The notes under the pieces: model-generated
What the model was told of the DNA's origin: nothing
Databases searched by the model: none
Seen by the model: the letters and a program-made list of their open reading frames with translations, nothing else
Origin: Bacteroidota bacterium
Lineage (GTDB): Bacteria; Bacteroidota; Bacteroidia; Bacteroidales; F082
DNA length: 26,526 nt
Assembly (NCBI GenBank): GCA_002686705.1
Contig: NYYH01000028.1
Span: 12,972 to 39,497, forward strand
Reading direction: 5' to 3'
Position numbers and translations under genes: made by a program
Shown here: piece after piece, positions 1 to 7,522 of the stretch
Layout of the letters: every line of letters begins with the position of its first letter
How positions within the stretch are numbered: the first letter of the stretch is position 1

Positions 1-582
1 ATTTGAATTTTCAAATTCACGAGTTCTGATTTTCACCATGCTGTTTTGATATCTTACCCCAAACTTAAGGGGACCAATAATTCGAATACGTGCATCAATA
101 ATATAGCAGAAATCATTCTTATTGTAAACACCACTATTAAGTGAAGTAGATTCAACACGTTTACCATGTTCCCACTCCTGTACACCAACCAATCTTCCCC
201 ATGAAAAGCCTGCCCCAATAGTTATAAACTCCTTGTCGGTATATTGAATTAACACAGGAACTTCCACATAATTAAGTCGTAACTTATAAGCACCAGTGGT
301 TATGTTTCCAAGAGAGTCAGTTTCAATATACTGGTCTTTTTGGGTTGCGCCTTTTTGATTAAACGTAACTTCCATACTTACATCCCAATTCTTATTAAAG
401 GGAATCAATACGCCAGCTCCAATGTTTAATCCAACCTTTTTGAAACCATGTACCTCATCGCCTTCAACTTGTGTCAGATTCAATCCTAAAAGAGCTTCCC
501 CCTTTATTATTTGTCCTACTAAGGTGCTAGATATTCCGCAGATAATCAATAATATAACGATTATTATCTTTGTTCCTCTCAT
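1..582 (-). CDS. Outer-membrane beta-barrel protein, PorT-like (3' end outside window)
   Basis: Open reading frame of 194 codons from ATG at 582-580 that is still open at the left edge, so the protein is partial. The N-terminus (MRGTKIIIVILLIICGIS...) is a signal peptide of about 23 residues. It is followed by alternating hydrophobic/polar strands with glycine-rich turns (GEALLGLNLTQVEG, LNIGAGVLIPF, LRLNYVEVPVLIQY, TIGAGFSWGRLVGVQEW, LKFGVRYQNSM). This pattern, especially the 'NYVEVPVLIQY' strand, is typical of the small outer-membrane barrels of Bacteroidota annotated as PorT family or outer membrane protein beta-barrel domain. A specific ligand or role cannot be given. A TAnnTTTG box on the minus strand (609-616) lies about 27 bases upstream of the start. 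The gene is divergent from the RelA/SpoT homolog. Confidence 0.8.
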   Translation of the reverse strand, partial: MRGTKIIIVILLIICGISSTLVGQIIKGEALLGLNLTQVEGDEVHGFKKVGLNIGAGVLIPFNKNWDVSMEVTFNQKGATQKDQYIETDSLGNITTGAYKLRLNYVEVPVLIQYTDKEFITIGAGFSWGRLVGVQEWEHGKRVESTSLNSGVYNKNDFCYIIDARIRIIGPLKFGVRYQNSMVKIRTREFENSN

Positions 583-608
583 TTACATTAAACTATTTTA
601 TGCCAACG

Positions 609-616
609 CAAAAATA
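609..616 (-). promoter_or_regulatory. Bacteroidota -7 promoter box (TAnnTTTG) for the barrel gene
   Basis: The minus strand reads TATTTTTG here, an exact match to TAnnTTTG, 27 bases upstream of the start at 582. No clear -33 TTG at the usual spacing was seen. Assignment rests on motif and position only. Confidence 0.45.
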
Positions 617-696
617 GCACAATAATTGTAAAAAATTAACAGTTATTTCAATTGTAGAAAAAGGACTGAGCATTTTATAATTAGTAGAAATTTCGA

Positions 697-704
697 TATA
701 TTTG
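697..704 (+). promoter_or_regulatory. Bacteroidota -7 promoter box (TAnnTTTG) for the RelA/SpoT gene
   Basis: TATATTTG matches TAnnTTTG exactly. Transcription would begin near 710, giving a leader of about 85 bases before the start at 794. That leader holds a 24-codon ORF (710-784). No strong -33 element was seen. Confidence 0.45.
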
Positions 705-793
705 CATATATGTCAATTGATTTAAAAATATTGAACAACCCAGTACAAGAAATAATGGTTTTCAGTATTAGCAAAGAAAACTAACATCATTTT

Positions 794-2974
794 ATGAAAT
801 CTTATGATGATATTATTCAGGCTAAGTTTAATGAATTACTCGAGAGTAACTTGTACTCTTTACCAACTGTTGATAAAGTTTCTCTAAAGCTTGCCTTTGA
901 GATTGCATCTGATGTTTACCGTAATGAGGTAACAAAAGACGGCAAGCCTTTAATAATTTATAACATTGATATTGCGATCATTGTTATGAAAGAAATTGGA
1001 CTTGGTCCAACATCTGCAATTTGTGCATTACTACATGGTATTAATTTAAAAACTGATTACACTCTTGATAAGATTGAAAGTGATTTTGGTGAACATGTTA
1101 CTGAAATAATTAAAGGTTTTAATGCCGTTGGTGAACTTGGTACTGAACGTATTTCTCTTCATTCTGAGGAACTTCGAACATTATTTGTGTCAATGGTTGA
1201 TGACGTGAGAGTAATACTTATAAGATTAGCGCATCGCTTAAACGACGTCCGTCAGATTGATATCCTAGGAGAGAATAAAGAGCAATTTATTGATGAGGTT
1301 AAATACCTATATACTCCAATTGCTCACAGATTAGGTTTATATAAAGTGAAGGCTGAGTTTGAAGAATGTGTTATGAAACACAAGCATCCCAAGATTTATG
1401 AGGAGATAAGTAATAAAATCCAGCAGACCAAAGCAAAACGTGAAGTATATATTCAGGATTTTATTAGACCTGTTGAAAGAGATTTGCTCAGACATAAGTT
1501 TAATTTTGAGGTTAAATGGCGCACTAAATCAGTGCCATCTATTTGGGCTAAAATGATGAGACAAGATGTTGTATTTGAAGAGGTTTATGATTTGTTTGCT
1601 GTTCGTATCGTAGTAAATGGAAAATTAAAAAAGGAAAAAGAAGATTGCTGGAGAGTTTATTCACACATTACTAATATTTATGCACCCAATCCAAAACGAT
1701 TACGTGATTGGATATCAACACCTAAACCTAATGGCTATGAGTCGTTACATACGACGGTTATGGGTCCTAATGGAAAATGGATCGAAGTACAAATTAGGAC
1801 TGTAAGAATGGATGATGAAGCTGAAAAGGGTCATGCTGCGCATTGGCAGTATAAAGGTGCGCTAAAAAAGAAGAACACTGAAAATTGGCTTTCACAGGTT
1901 CGTGATATTTTAGAAAATCCTGATCAGATTATTCAAGATAAATTATACAAAAGTAATCACGGAAAGCAAAATGATAGTGTTTTTGTTTTTACCCCTCTTG
2001 GTGATCTAAAACAGCTTCCAATTGGATCAACCGTACTAGATTTTGCTTTTGGTATACATACTGATATTGGCGTCAAATGTCGTGGGGCAAAAATTAATAA
2101 TAAAGTTGTTCCTATCAGATATATCCTTAAAAACGGTGATAAGGTTGACATATTAACTGCTAAAAATCAAACACCAAAACTCGACTGGCTTTCATTTGTT
2201 ACAACTGATAAGGCACGTATCCGGATAAAACGTCAGCTAAAAGAAGATAAATATAAAGAAGCCGATATTGGTAAATCATTGTTATTACGAAAATTTAAAA
2301 ACTGGAAGATTAAAAGTAATGATGATCTAATAAATCTTCTTGTAAAGCATTATAAGTTGGATGCTAGTATTGATTTGTATTATTTAGTTGCTACCGAGAA
2401 AATAGATCTGTTAGAGATTAAAGGTTTATTACAGGAATATGATAAGATTGATAATAGAAAGAAACAAGAAACCCCTGAAAATGGAATTGTCCAAAAGGAG
2501 AATAAAGAAGACAATGACGCAAATGATGTTTGGTATGTTGGTGAAAACCTTAAGAATATTGATTATCGTATAGCCAAATGCTGTAATCCTATTCCTGGTG
2601 ACAACGTATTCGGTTTTATAACAACGCATGGGGGCATTACAATACATAGAACAACTTGCCCTAATGCCAAAAGATTGAAAGAAAAGTATGAATATCGTGT
2701 ACTTGAAATAAAATGGTTAACTTCTGGCGGTGACAGTTTCTCAACTGCTAACTTGCGTATAACTGGTGAGGATGAATTAGGGGTTGTAGGATCAATAACA
2801 AAAGTAATAACTGATGACTTGAGGGTTAATATGCGATCAATTAATTTTCAAACTATGGGTAGTAAGTTTGTTGGCAAAGTAAGTGTCAGGATTAAAAATA
2901 ACGATCACTTGGATCAGCTTATTCATAAAATAAACAAAGTTAAAGGTGTGGATAAAGCGATTAGGATTAAGTGA
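794..2974 (+). CDS. relA: Long RelA/SpoT homolog, probably (p)ppGpp synthetase only
   Basis: 726 aa, full length for a long RSH alarmone enzyme. The N-terminal HD hydrolase region (about 30-160) is recognisable but its metal ligands are mostly lost. The first His position reads IIYN (55-57), the HD pair reads H81-G82, and the usual 'LADRLHN' reads 'LAHRLND' (145-151). The synthetase domain (about 235-360) looks intact: R243/K245, the catalytic Asp in 'YDLFAVRIV' (D266), 'GYESLHT' with Y315, and E331 in 'EVQIRT'. A TGS domain follows (about 392-455). Then come a zinc-finger/RIS-like region with C596-C597, H618 and C622, and a C-terminal ACT domain (about 653-726). Expected activity is transfer of pyrophosphate from ATP to GDP/GTP in the stringent response, sensed through the C-terminal half on ribosomes. 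Loss of hydrolysis is inferred from the missing ligands; a separate ppGpp hydrolase elsewhere in the genome is predicted. Monocistronic by context and convergent with the two-component operon. Confidence 0.93.
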   Translation: MKSYDDIIQAKFNELLESNLYSLPTVDKVSLKLAFEIASDVYRNEVTKDGKPLIIYNIDIAIIVMKEIGLGPTSAICALLHGINLKTDYTLDKIESDFGEHVTEIIKGFNAVGELGTERISLHSEELRTLFVSMVDDVRVILIRLAHRLNDVRQIDILGENKEQFIDEVKYLYTPIAHRLGLYKVKAEFEECVMKHKHPKIYEEISNKIQQTKAKREVYIQDFIRPVERDLLRHKFNFEVKWRTKSVPSIWAKMMRQDVVFEEVYDLFAVRIVVNGKLKKEKEDCWRVYSHITNIYAPNPKRLRDWISTPKPNGYESLHTTVMGPNGKWIEVQIRTVRMDDEAEKGHAAHWQYKGALKKKNTENWLSQVRDILENPDQIIQDKLYKSNHGKQNDSVFVFTPLGDLKQLPIGSTVLDFAFGIHTDIGVKCRGAKINNKVVPIRYILKNGDKVDILTAKNQTPKLDWLSFVTTDKARIRIKRQLKEDKYKEADIGKSLLLRKFKNWKIKSNDDLINLLVKHYKLDASIDLYYLVATEKIDLLEIKGLLQEYDKIDNRKKQETPENGIVQKENKEDNDANDVWYVGENLKNIDYRIAKCCNPIPGDNVFGFITTHGGITIHRTTCPNAKRLKEKYEYRVLEIKWLTSGGDSFSTANLRITGEDELGVVGSITKVITDDLRVNMRSINFQTMGSKFVGKVSVRIKNNDHLDQLIHKINKVKGVDKAIRIK

Positions 2975-2990
2975 TTTAGCCAATGAAATT

Positions 2991-3010
2991 ATGTAACCAT
3001 ATGATTACAT
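2991..3010. terminator. 20-bp near-perfect palindrome between convergent genes
   Basis: ATGTAAcCATATGaTTACAT is self-complementary apart from one mismatched pair. It lies 17 bases past the RelA/SpoT stop, in the gap between two convergent genes. A bidirectional terminator is plausible, but there is no T-tract and the stem is AT-rich; a protein-binding palindrome is the alternative. A second small inverted repeat (AGAAC-AA-GTTCT) lies at about 3019-3030. Confidence 0.3.
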
Positions 3011-3067
3011 TAGAAAAGAGAACAAGTTCTTAATAGCAAAGACTGATTTAAGGCCAATTTAATCCAA

Positions 3068-3771
3068 TTATTCATCGGTTACTAATCTATAACCAGCTCC
3101 ATGGTGAGTAATAATTTTTATTTGTTTATCACGCGAAAGAAGCTTTCTGAGTTTAGCAACATATACATCCATACTTCTGCTAGTGAAATAATTAGCATCA
3201 CCCCATATTGTATTTAAGGCAACTGCTTTAGGAAGTATTTCGCCTTTCTGCTCAAGCAGCATTTTTAACAACTCACATTCCTTGGGAGAAAGCGTTTGTT
3301 TATTGCTATCGTTTTTATACGACAAGCTTCTTGTTTTATAGTTAAAATTAAAATTATTAATTGGAAAGATTTCAATGTTTTGGCCTATATTACCTGAAAT
3401 TCCTCTACTTAGAACTGCTTTTATTTTGTAAAGCAATATCTCCGAATCAAATGGCTTTGTAATATAATCATCAGCTCCGGTTTTATACCCTTCAACAATA
3501 TCGTTTCTTAAAGTTTTTGCAGTAATAAATATAAAAGGAACATTTGAATCAGCTTTTTTATACTATTAGCGATTGAGAAGCCGTCAATATTAGGTAGCAT
3601 AACATCTAAAAGCACAAGGTCGTAAGCATTAGACTCAAATTTTGGCATTGCCTCTTTTCCATCATCAACCCAATCAACCGAAAAATCGTTTAATTCGAGA
3701 TATGATTTTAACACAGTGCCAAAATTGATGTCGTCCTCAACAAGTAGAAGTTTGTAATTTTTCTTTTTCAT
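3068..3771 (-). pseudogene. OmpR/PhoB-family response regulator, RprY-like, split by a -1 frameshift
   Basis: Two minus-strand frames make one regulator. The upstream frame (3771 to 3508) carries a receiver domain with the acidic pair D13/D14 and the phosphoacceptor D56 in 'LLDVMLP'. The downstream frame carries the rest of the receiver ('FITAK', 'GADDYITKPF') and an OmpR-type winged helix ending 'SRSMDVYVAKLRKLL...HHGAGYRL'. The frames join at the T6 run 3554-3559 (A6 on the coding strand). Adding one base there restores 705 nt, or 234 aa, the normal size for this family, with the expected 'IKKADSNVPFIFITAKTL' in the middle. The gene sits 16 bases downstream of its cognate kinase gene. The receiver resembles RprY of Bacteroides. 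As written the gene would give a truncated receiver; a sequencing indel in a homopolymer is a strong alternative to a real pseudogene. Confidence 0.88.
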
Positions 3772-3787
3772 CCCACAATCTTATAAT

Positions 3788-5497
3788 TTATTGCTCTGTC
3801 ATACAATTTAACATAATTGTAAAAGTGCTTCCATTGTCAGGTTCACTCATTACACTTATGCTACCTTTATGTGCTTCAATAACAGCTTTAACATAGCTGA
3901 GGCCTAAACCAAAACCCTTAATATTATGAATATTCCCCATTGGTTTTCTGTAAAATTTATCAAATATATGCATTTGTACGTCCTTGGTCATTCCTACACC
4001 GTTATCTGAAACACGAATGCACAACATATTTTGTTGATTATAAGTTTCAACAAGTATATCTGGCGTTTTATTAGTATATTTTATTGCATTATCAAACAAG
4101 TTATTCATCACATTTGCAAAATGAACCTCATCAATATTTAATATAAAATTAGTTGCTCTGAGTGAAGATGATATTTTCCCAACATTCTTTTTAATAGAAA
4201 ATTTAGCAACATCTACGCAGTTTTGAATAATTTCGTGTACATCAGTTTCTTGCAAGGCTATCTGTAGTTTTCCTTGTTCAATCAAAGCCATTTGGAGCAC
4301 TCTTTCAACCTGGTTGTTCATGCGTTTATTTTCCTGTCTAATAATTTTCAAGTAGTAAACAGTAGATTTTTCAACACCCATTACTTTTGGAGATTCGAGT
4401 GCATCGGCAGCGAGTCCAATTGTAGCAATTGGGGTTTTAAATTCGTGTGTCATATTATTTATAAAATCCGACTTTATTTCACTTAATTTTTTCTGTTTCA
4501 AAATATAGTAAAGTGTTGAACCAAATGTTAATATTATTATAAGAGTGAAAATGACAGATCCAACAACCAATATGTAAACCTTCTTGTAAATGTGTGCATT
4601 TTTTCCAGGAAAGGAAATTACTAAGTACAAGTTTTTGGTAAAAATATCATCAGGATATACTTCTGTTCTATATTTGTCAGGCAACAATTCAGAATCCTCA
4701 GTAGATGAAGAAACAACAATTGTTGTATCATTTTCTTCTTTAATTAATTGATAATTAAAAGTGATGTTAATTCCATTATTTTCTAACGCATCTGAGATAT
4801 GATGATTGTATTTGAGCATTCTGTCTTTCAAATAGTTAATATTATCTTCTAAACTATATTCCAGTACCCATTGCTCAATGTTTTCATTAAAGATTTCTAT
4901 TTTGTGTTTTACCAATTCTTCTTTTTCAACCCGAAGCTTGTCCCTTTCTATATCGAGTATCCGTTTTAGAGAATCTTTGTTTTTAAAAAACATCATATAT
5001 TCATGCTTATCCTCAATATGTATAATATCATGTTCCATTTCTTTCAAATCTTTCTTGATAATTTGTGCCTCATTATCAAGAAAGTAGACATCATCTTTGT
5101 GGTTATATTTTTTAGGAGCTAATAAGCTAATAGTATCGAGGTCACTCAATAAGTCAATATAATCTTGAGTTTTGTCATCAAAATCTATCTTGTACTTAAG
5201 ATTTGAGATTTTAGGCACCTCAATAACTGATATCACTTCTGAAATTTTAGTTAACTCTTCTAAAGTCTCGGACTTAATGATTGAAGGTTTCGGGAGCTCA
5301 ATCTTTTCATCAATAAAATCATATACTTTTTTGCGTTCTACTTTTGCAAGTGCTGATTTCATTGATTCGTAAACCAGTAAGTCGAATCGTGCTTTTTCTG
5401 TTTCAATAGCATATTTTATCCATAACCACTGAATAAAGATCAATCCGAATAGGCTGATGATCATTAAAAATAATATTATTTGGAAACGTTTTTTCAT
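3788..5497 (-). CDS. Membrane sensor histidine kinase, RprX-like
   Basis: 569 aa. TM1 is at about 6-28 and TM2 at about 307-333, enclosing a periplasmic sensor of roughly 275 residues rich in Lys/Glu and likely helical/coiled (about 140-235). The kinase core is complete: phosphoacceptor H351 in 'NNMTHEFKTP', N-box 'NLFDNAIKYT' (466-475), G1 'VSDNGVGM' (496-503), F-box 'IFDKFYR' (511-517) and G2 'GFGLGLSYVKAV' (528-539). It should autophosphorylate on H351 and pass the phosphate to the regulator encoded 16 bases downstream. The sensor shows no PAS or CHASE motif that I recognise, so the stimulus is unknown; envelope stress is a guess from the secreted partner gene. Start ATG 5497-5495. A TAnnTTTG box lies 23 bases upstream (5520-5527). 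Confidence 0.93.
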   Translation of the reverse strand: MKKRFQIILFLMIISLFGLIFIQWLWIKYAIETEKARFDLLVYESMKSALAKVERKKVYDFIDEKIELPKPSIIKSETLEELTKISEVISVIEVPKISNLKYKIDFDDKTQDYIDLLSDLDTISLLAPKKYNHKDDVYFLDNEAQIIKKDLKEMEHDIIHIEDKHEYMMFFKNKDSLKRILDIERDKLRVEKEELVKHKIEIFNENIEQWVLEYSLEDNINYLKDRMLKYNHHISDALENNGINITFNYQLIKEENDTTIVVSSSTEDSELLPDKYRTEVYPDDIFTKNLYLVISFPGKNAHIYKKVYILVVGSVIFTLIIILTFGSTLYYILKQKKLSEIKSDFINNMTHEFKTPIATIGLAADALESPKVMGVEKSTVYYLKIIRQENKRMNNQVERVLQMALIEQGKLQIALQETDVHEIIQNCVDVAKFSIKKNVGKISSSLRATNFILNIDEVHFANVMNNLFDNAIKYTNKTPDILVETYNQQNMLCIRVSDNGVGMTKDVQMHIFDKFYRKPMGNIHNIKGFGLGLSYVKAVIEAHKGSISVMSEPDNGSTFTIMLNCMTEQ

Positions 5498-5519
5498 TTA
5501 ATTTTATCATATCGCAGGT

Positions 5520-5527
5520 CAAAAGTA
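5520..5527 (-). promoter_or_regulatory. Bacteroidota -7 promoter box for the kinase-regulator operon
   Basis: The minus strand reads TACTTTTG, an exact TAnnTTTG match, 23 bases before the kinase start. No TTG is present at the normal -33 spacing; the TTAAC repeats begin 22 bases further upstream, where an activator could replace the -33 contact. Confidence 0.5.
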
Positions 5528-5549
5528 ATAAATACAAGTACTATGATTT

Positions 5550-5591
5550 TTAACTTTAACCTTTCTTTAACCTTTTTTAACCCGTCTTAAC
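5550..5591 (+). promoter_or_regulatory. Five helically phased TTAAC direct repeats, candidate response-regulator operator
   Basis: TTAAC occurs at 5550, 5556, 5567, 5577 and 5587 (first base of each), so the last four copies start 11, 10 and 10 bases apart, one helical turn. Extended units read TTTAACC, TTTAACC, TTAACCC and TTAACTT. Tandem direct repeats about one turn apart are the usual operator form for OmpR/PhoB-family regulators, and such a regulator is encoded by the adjacent operon. The array lies between the -7 boxes of two divergent transcripts, 22 bases from each. Binding by this regulator is inference. Confidence 0.55.
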
Positions 5592-5613
5592 TTATGCATA
5601 ATTAATGCTTAGA

Positions 5614-5621
5614 TACATTTG
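5614..5621 (+). promoter_or_regulatory. Bacteroidota -7 promoter box for the secreted helical protein
   Basis: TACATTTG matches TAnnTTTG exactly and lies 28 bases before the ATG at 5650. The upstream in-frame ATG at 5605 precedes this box, so it cannot be the start if the box is used. No TTG occurs at -33; the last TTAAC repeat ends 22 bases upstream. Confidence 0.55.
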
Positions 5622-5649
5622 TATCCATAAACTTTTAAAATTTAAAGAA

Positions 5650-6636
5650 ATGAATAAACCAGTAATTATTGCAATAATTGCAACATTAGTAATGATGATT
5701 TCCTTTCCTGTAAACGTTTTAAGTCAAGAGAAAGAGAAAGAAGTAAAGGTTAAAACTGTTAAAATGGTTGATGGGAAGAAGGTAGTTAAAGACACTACAT
5801 TTACTGTTAAAGATGGTGAAAACGAGCCAGATATTATAAGAACTTTGTCATGGGTCTCAGAAAAAGATTCAGCAGGTTATATAACTATAGATCTTGAAAT
5901 GGATTCAATTGGTGGCAAAGATGGTCATAACAACGTTTTTATTTTCAAAAGTGGTAAAGATGGTGGTAAAAAATACAAGTATTTTTTCAGTGACGATGAT
6001 CTTAAAGATTGTGAACATAGTATTCAGGTTCTTGAGGATTTTGACTTTGAATTTGACGAAAGCAAATTAAAAGAGATTGAACTTAAGCTTGCTGAGCACA
6101 AAGATAAGTTACACGATATGAGGATCAAGTTTGACGGAGAGAATTTAGTAATGCTGAAGGAACTTGAAAAAATTAAAGAATTCGAGGAACTTGAAAATCT
6201 CGAAGAAATTATTGAGTTAAAGCACCTGCAAAAGATTAAGGAGTTTGAAAATATTGACATCCATATTCCGGAAATATCATATTTCCCAAATCACCATGAT
6301 TATTTTATTGATAGTCATCATATGCATGATAATGTAAGCGATAAGGAATTGCGTGATGCTGGTATCAAGAACAAACCCAATAAGCTTGAATTAACTGACT
6401 ACGACATAACTATTGATGATGGTGTAGTTGGACTTTCATTTGTCTTAGTTAGTGAGGGTACACCAAAAATTACAGTATTTAATTATTTTGGCGATAAAGT
6501 TTTTTCGGGTAAACCCGAGTTGATGAATGGTAAATATGTAATAAGGATTGACCTTAGTGCCAAGCAAAATGGAGTATATTATTTGCAGGCCACACAAAAG
6601 AATAGTTCATTCACAAAAAAGTTGAGAATACATTAA
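5650..6636 (+). CDS. Secreted acidic helical protein with a T9SS-like C-terminal domain
   Basis: 328 aa when started at ATG 5650, chosen because a signal peptide (residues 1-25, cleavage near 'VLS-Q') follows at once and the promoter box lies at 5614-5621. Residues 27-115 are a charged, probably beta-rich region. Residues about 138-202 form a Lys/Glu/Leu heptad-like helix, likely a coiled coil. A His cluster follows (H215, H216, H223, H224, H226). The last ~75 residues ('KITVFNYFGDKVFSG...NGVYYLQATQKNSSFTKKLRIH') resemble the Ig-like type A sorting domain of type IX secretion substrates. The protein would therefore be exported and perhaps surface-attached. It is divergent from the kinase-regulator operon and shares its control region. 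The function is not recognised; a regulator-controlled periplasmic or surface stress protein is a hypothesis. Confidence 0.8.
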   Translation: MNKPVIIAIIATLVMMISFPVNVLSQEKEKEVKVKTVKMVDGKKVVKDTTFTVKDGENEPDIIRTLSWVSEKDSAGYITIDLEMDSIGGKDGHNNVFIFKSGKDGGKKYKYFFSDDDLKDCEHSIQVLEDFDFEFDESKLKEIELKLAEHKDKLHDMRIKFDGENLVMLKELEKIKEFEELENLEEIIELKHLQKIKEFENIDIHIPEISYFPNHHDYFIDSHHMHDNVSDKELRDAGIKNKPNKLELTDYDITIDDGVVGLSFVLVSEGTPKITVFNYFGDKVFSGKPELMNGKYVIRIDLSAKQNGVYYLQATQKNSSFTKKLRIH

Positions 6637-6661
6637 CTAAAATAATCATTGTATAAGAGTA

Positions 6662-7522
6662 TCACTCAATTCGGTATGCAACAGAAACACCGGTATTGGA
6701 GATACCCATAGTGAATTTGGATTCCTGAGATATTATGCTATAAACAGTTCGTCCGATAGCATATCCCAAGGCTGCCCCAACTAAGACATCAGATGGCCAA
6801 TGTTTATTGTCATAAACGCGCGAAAGCCCAACACCTGTAGCTAGTCCATATGACAATATTCCAACCCAGATTTTGTCTTTGTAAACCAATGACATCATCG
6901 ATGCAATTGCGAATGCAGCTGTTGTATGTCCTGAAGGAAATGATGTATAGTTAAACCCTGTAAAGGGGCCTTCCCACAAGTATGGATTTGGAGGATTATT
7001 TTGATTGGGTCTTTGTCGATGAAAAATATGTTTTAACCCCTGTGATGATAATGCTGCCATAATAAATGCCTGAGTTCCGCCAAGTGCTATTTGGCGGGCT
7101 CGTTTGTTTTTAGCAGCAAGTCCGTAAATATAGTATCCCCCGAATAAAATTGCTGGATACACCCCACTTCCCCAAGGTTCAAAAACGTATTTTGATGTAA
7201 AATCTAAGCTGCTATTTTTATTGTTTTGAAATACCTGCCTAATTTCATCGTCAAATATTATAATAGCAGCTCCTGCAACAACTAATGTGCCTGCAATCTT
7301 CCATTCTTTTCGCTTCCAATGACAAGGTCCGGTTGCAATTTTTTTTGTGGCTTCCCAGTATGATTTAATGTAATCTTTATCAGGTTTGTATGAGTAATTA
7401 GCGAAATCAGTTCCTTGGCCAATGAGGGTGATTGATATTATGTTCAGGATCAAAAACTTTACAATTATCCTACTAAGACTATTTTGATTATTGTAAACTT
7501 TAATCAATTTACCATCAATCAT
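6662..7522 (-). CDS. PAP2-family membrane phosphatase
   Basis: 286 aa from ATG 7522-7520. This start overlaps the mazG stop by 8 bases and gives a normal N-terminal membrane/signal segment (about 18-35); an upstream in-frame ATG at 7573 would overlap mazG by 59 bases and add a basic, unlikely N-terminus. The three PAP2 catalytic motifs are complete: KxxxxxxRP (K164, R171-P172), PSGH (196-199) and SRxxxxxHxxxD (S234-R235, H241, D245). Several hydrophobic segments surround them. Family members remove phosphate from lipid phosphates such as phosphatidate, undecaprenyl pyrophosphate or lipid A; the substrate cannot be told from sequence. It is the last gene of a three-gene minus-strand operon. 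Confidence 0.9.
   Translation of the reverse strand: MIDGKLIKVYNNQNSLSRIIVKFLILNIISITLIGQGTDFANYSYKPDKDYIKSYWEATKKIATGPCHWKRKEWKIAGTLVVAGAAIIIFDDEIRQVFQNNKNSSLDFTSKYVFEPWGSGVYPAILFGGYYIYGLAAKNKRARQIALGGTQAFIMAALSSQGLKHIFHRQRPNQNNPPNPYLWEGPFTGFNYTSFPSGHTTAAFAIASMMSLVYKDKIWVGILSYGLATGVGLSRVYDNKHWPSDVLVGAALGYAIGRTVYSIISQESKFTMGISNTGVSVAYRIE

Noticed and set aside
422..625. Plus-strand frame of 67 codons near the left edge.
   Set aside because: It lies mostly antisense to the beta-barrel gene and has no domain or promoter; the minus-strand frame has a signal peptide and barrel strands.
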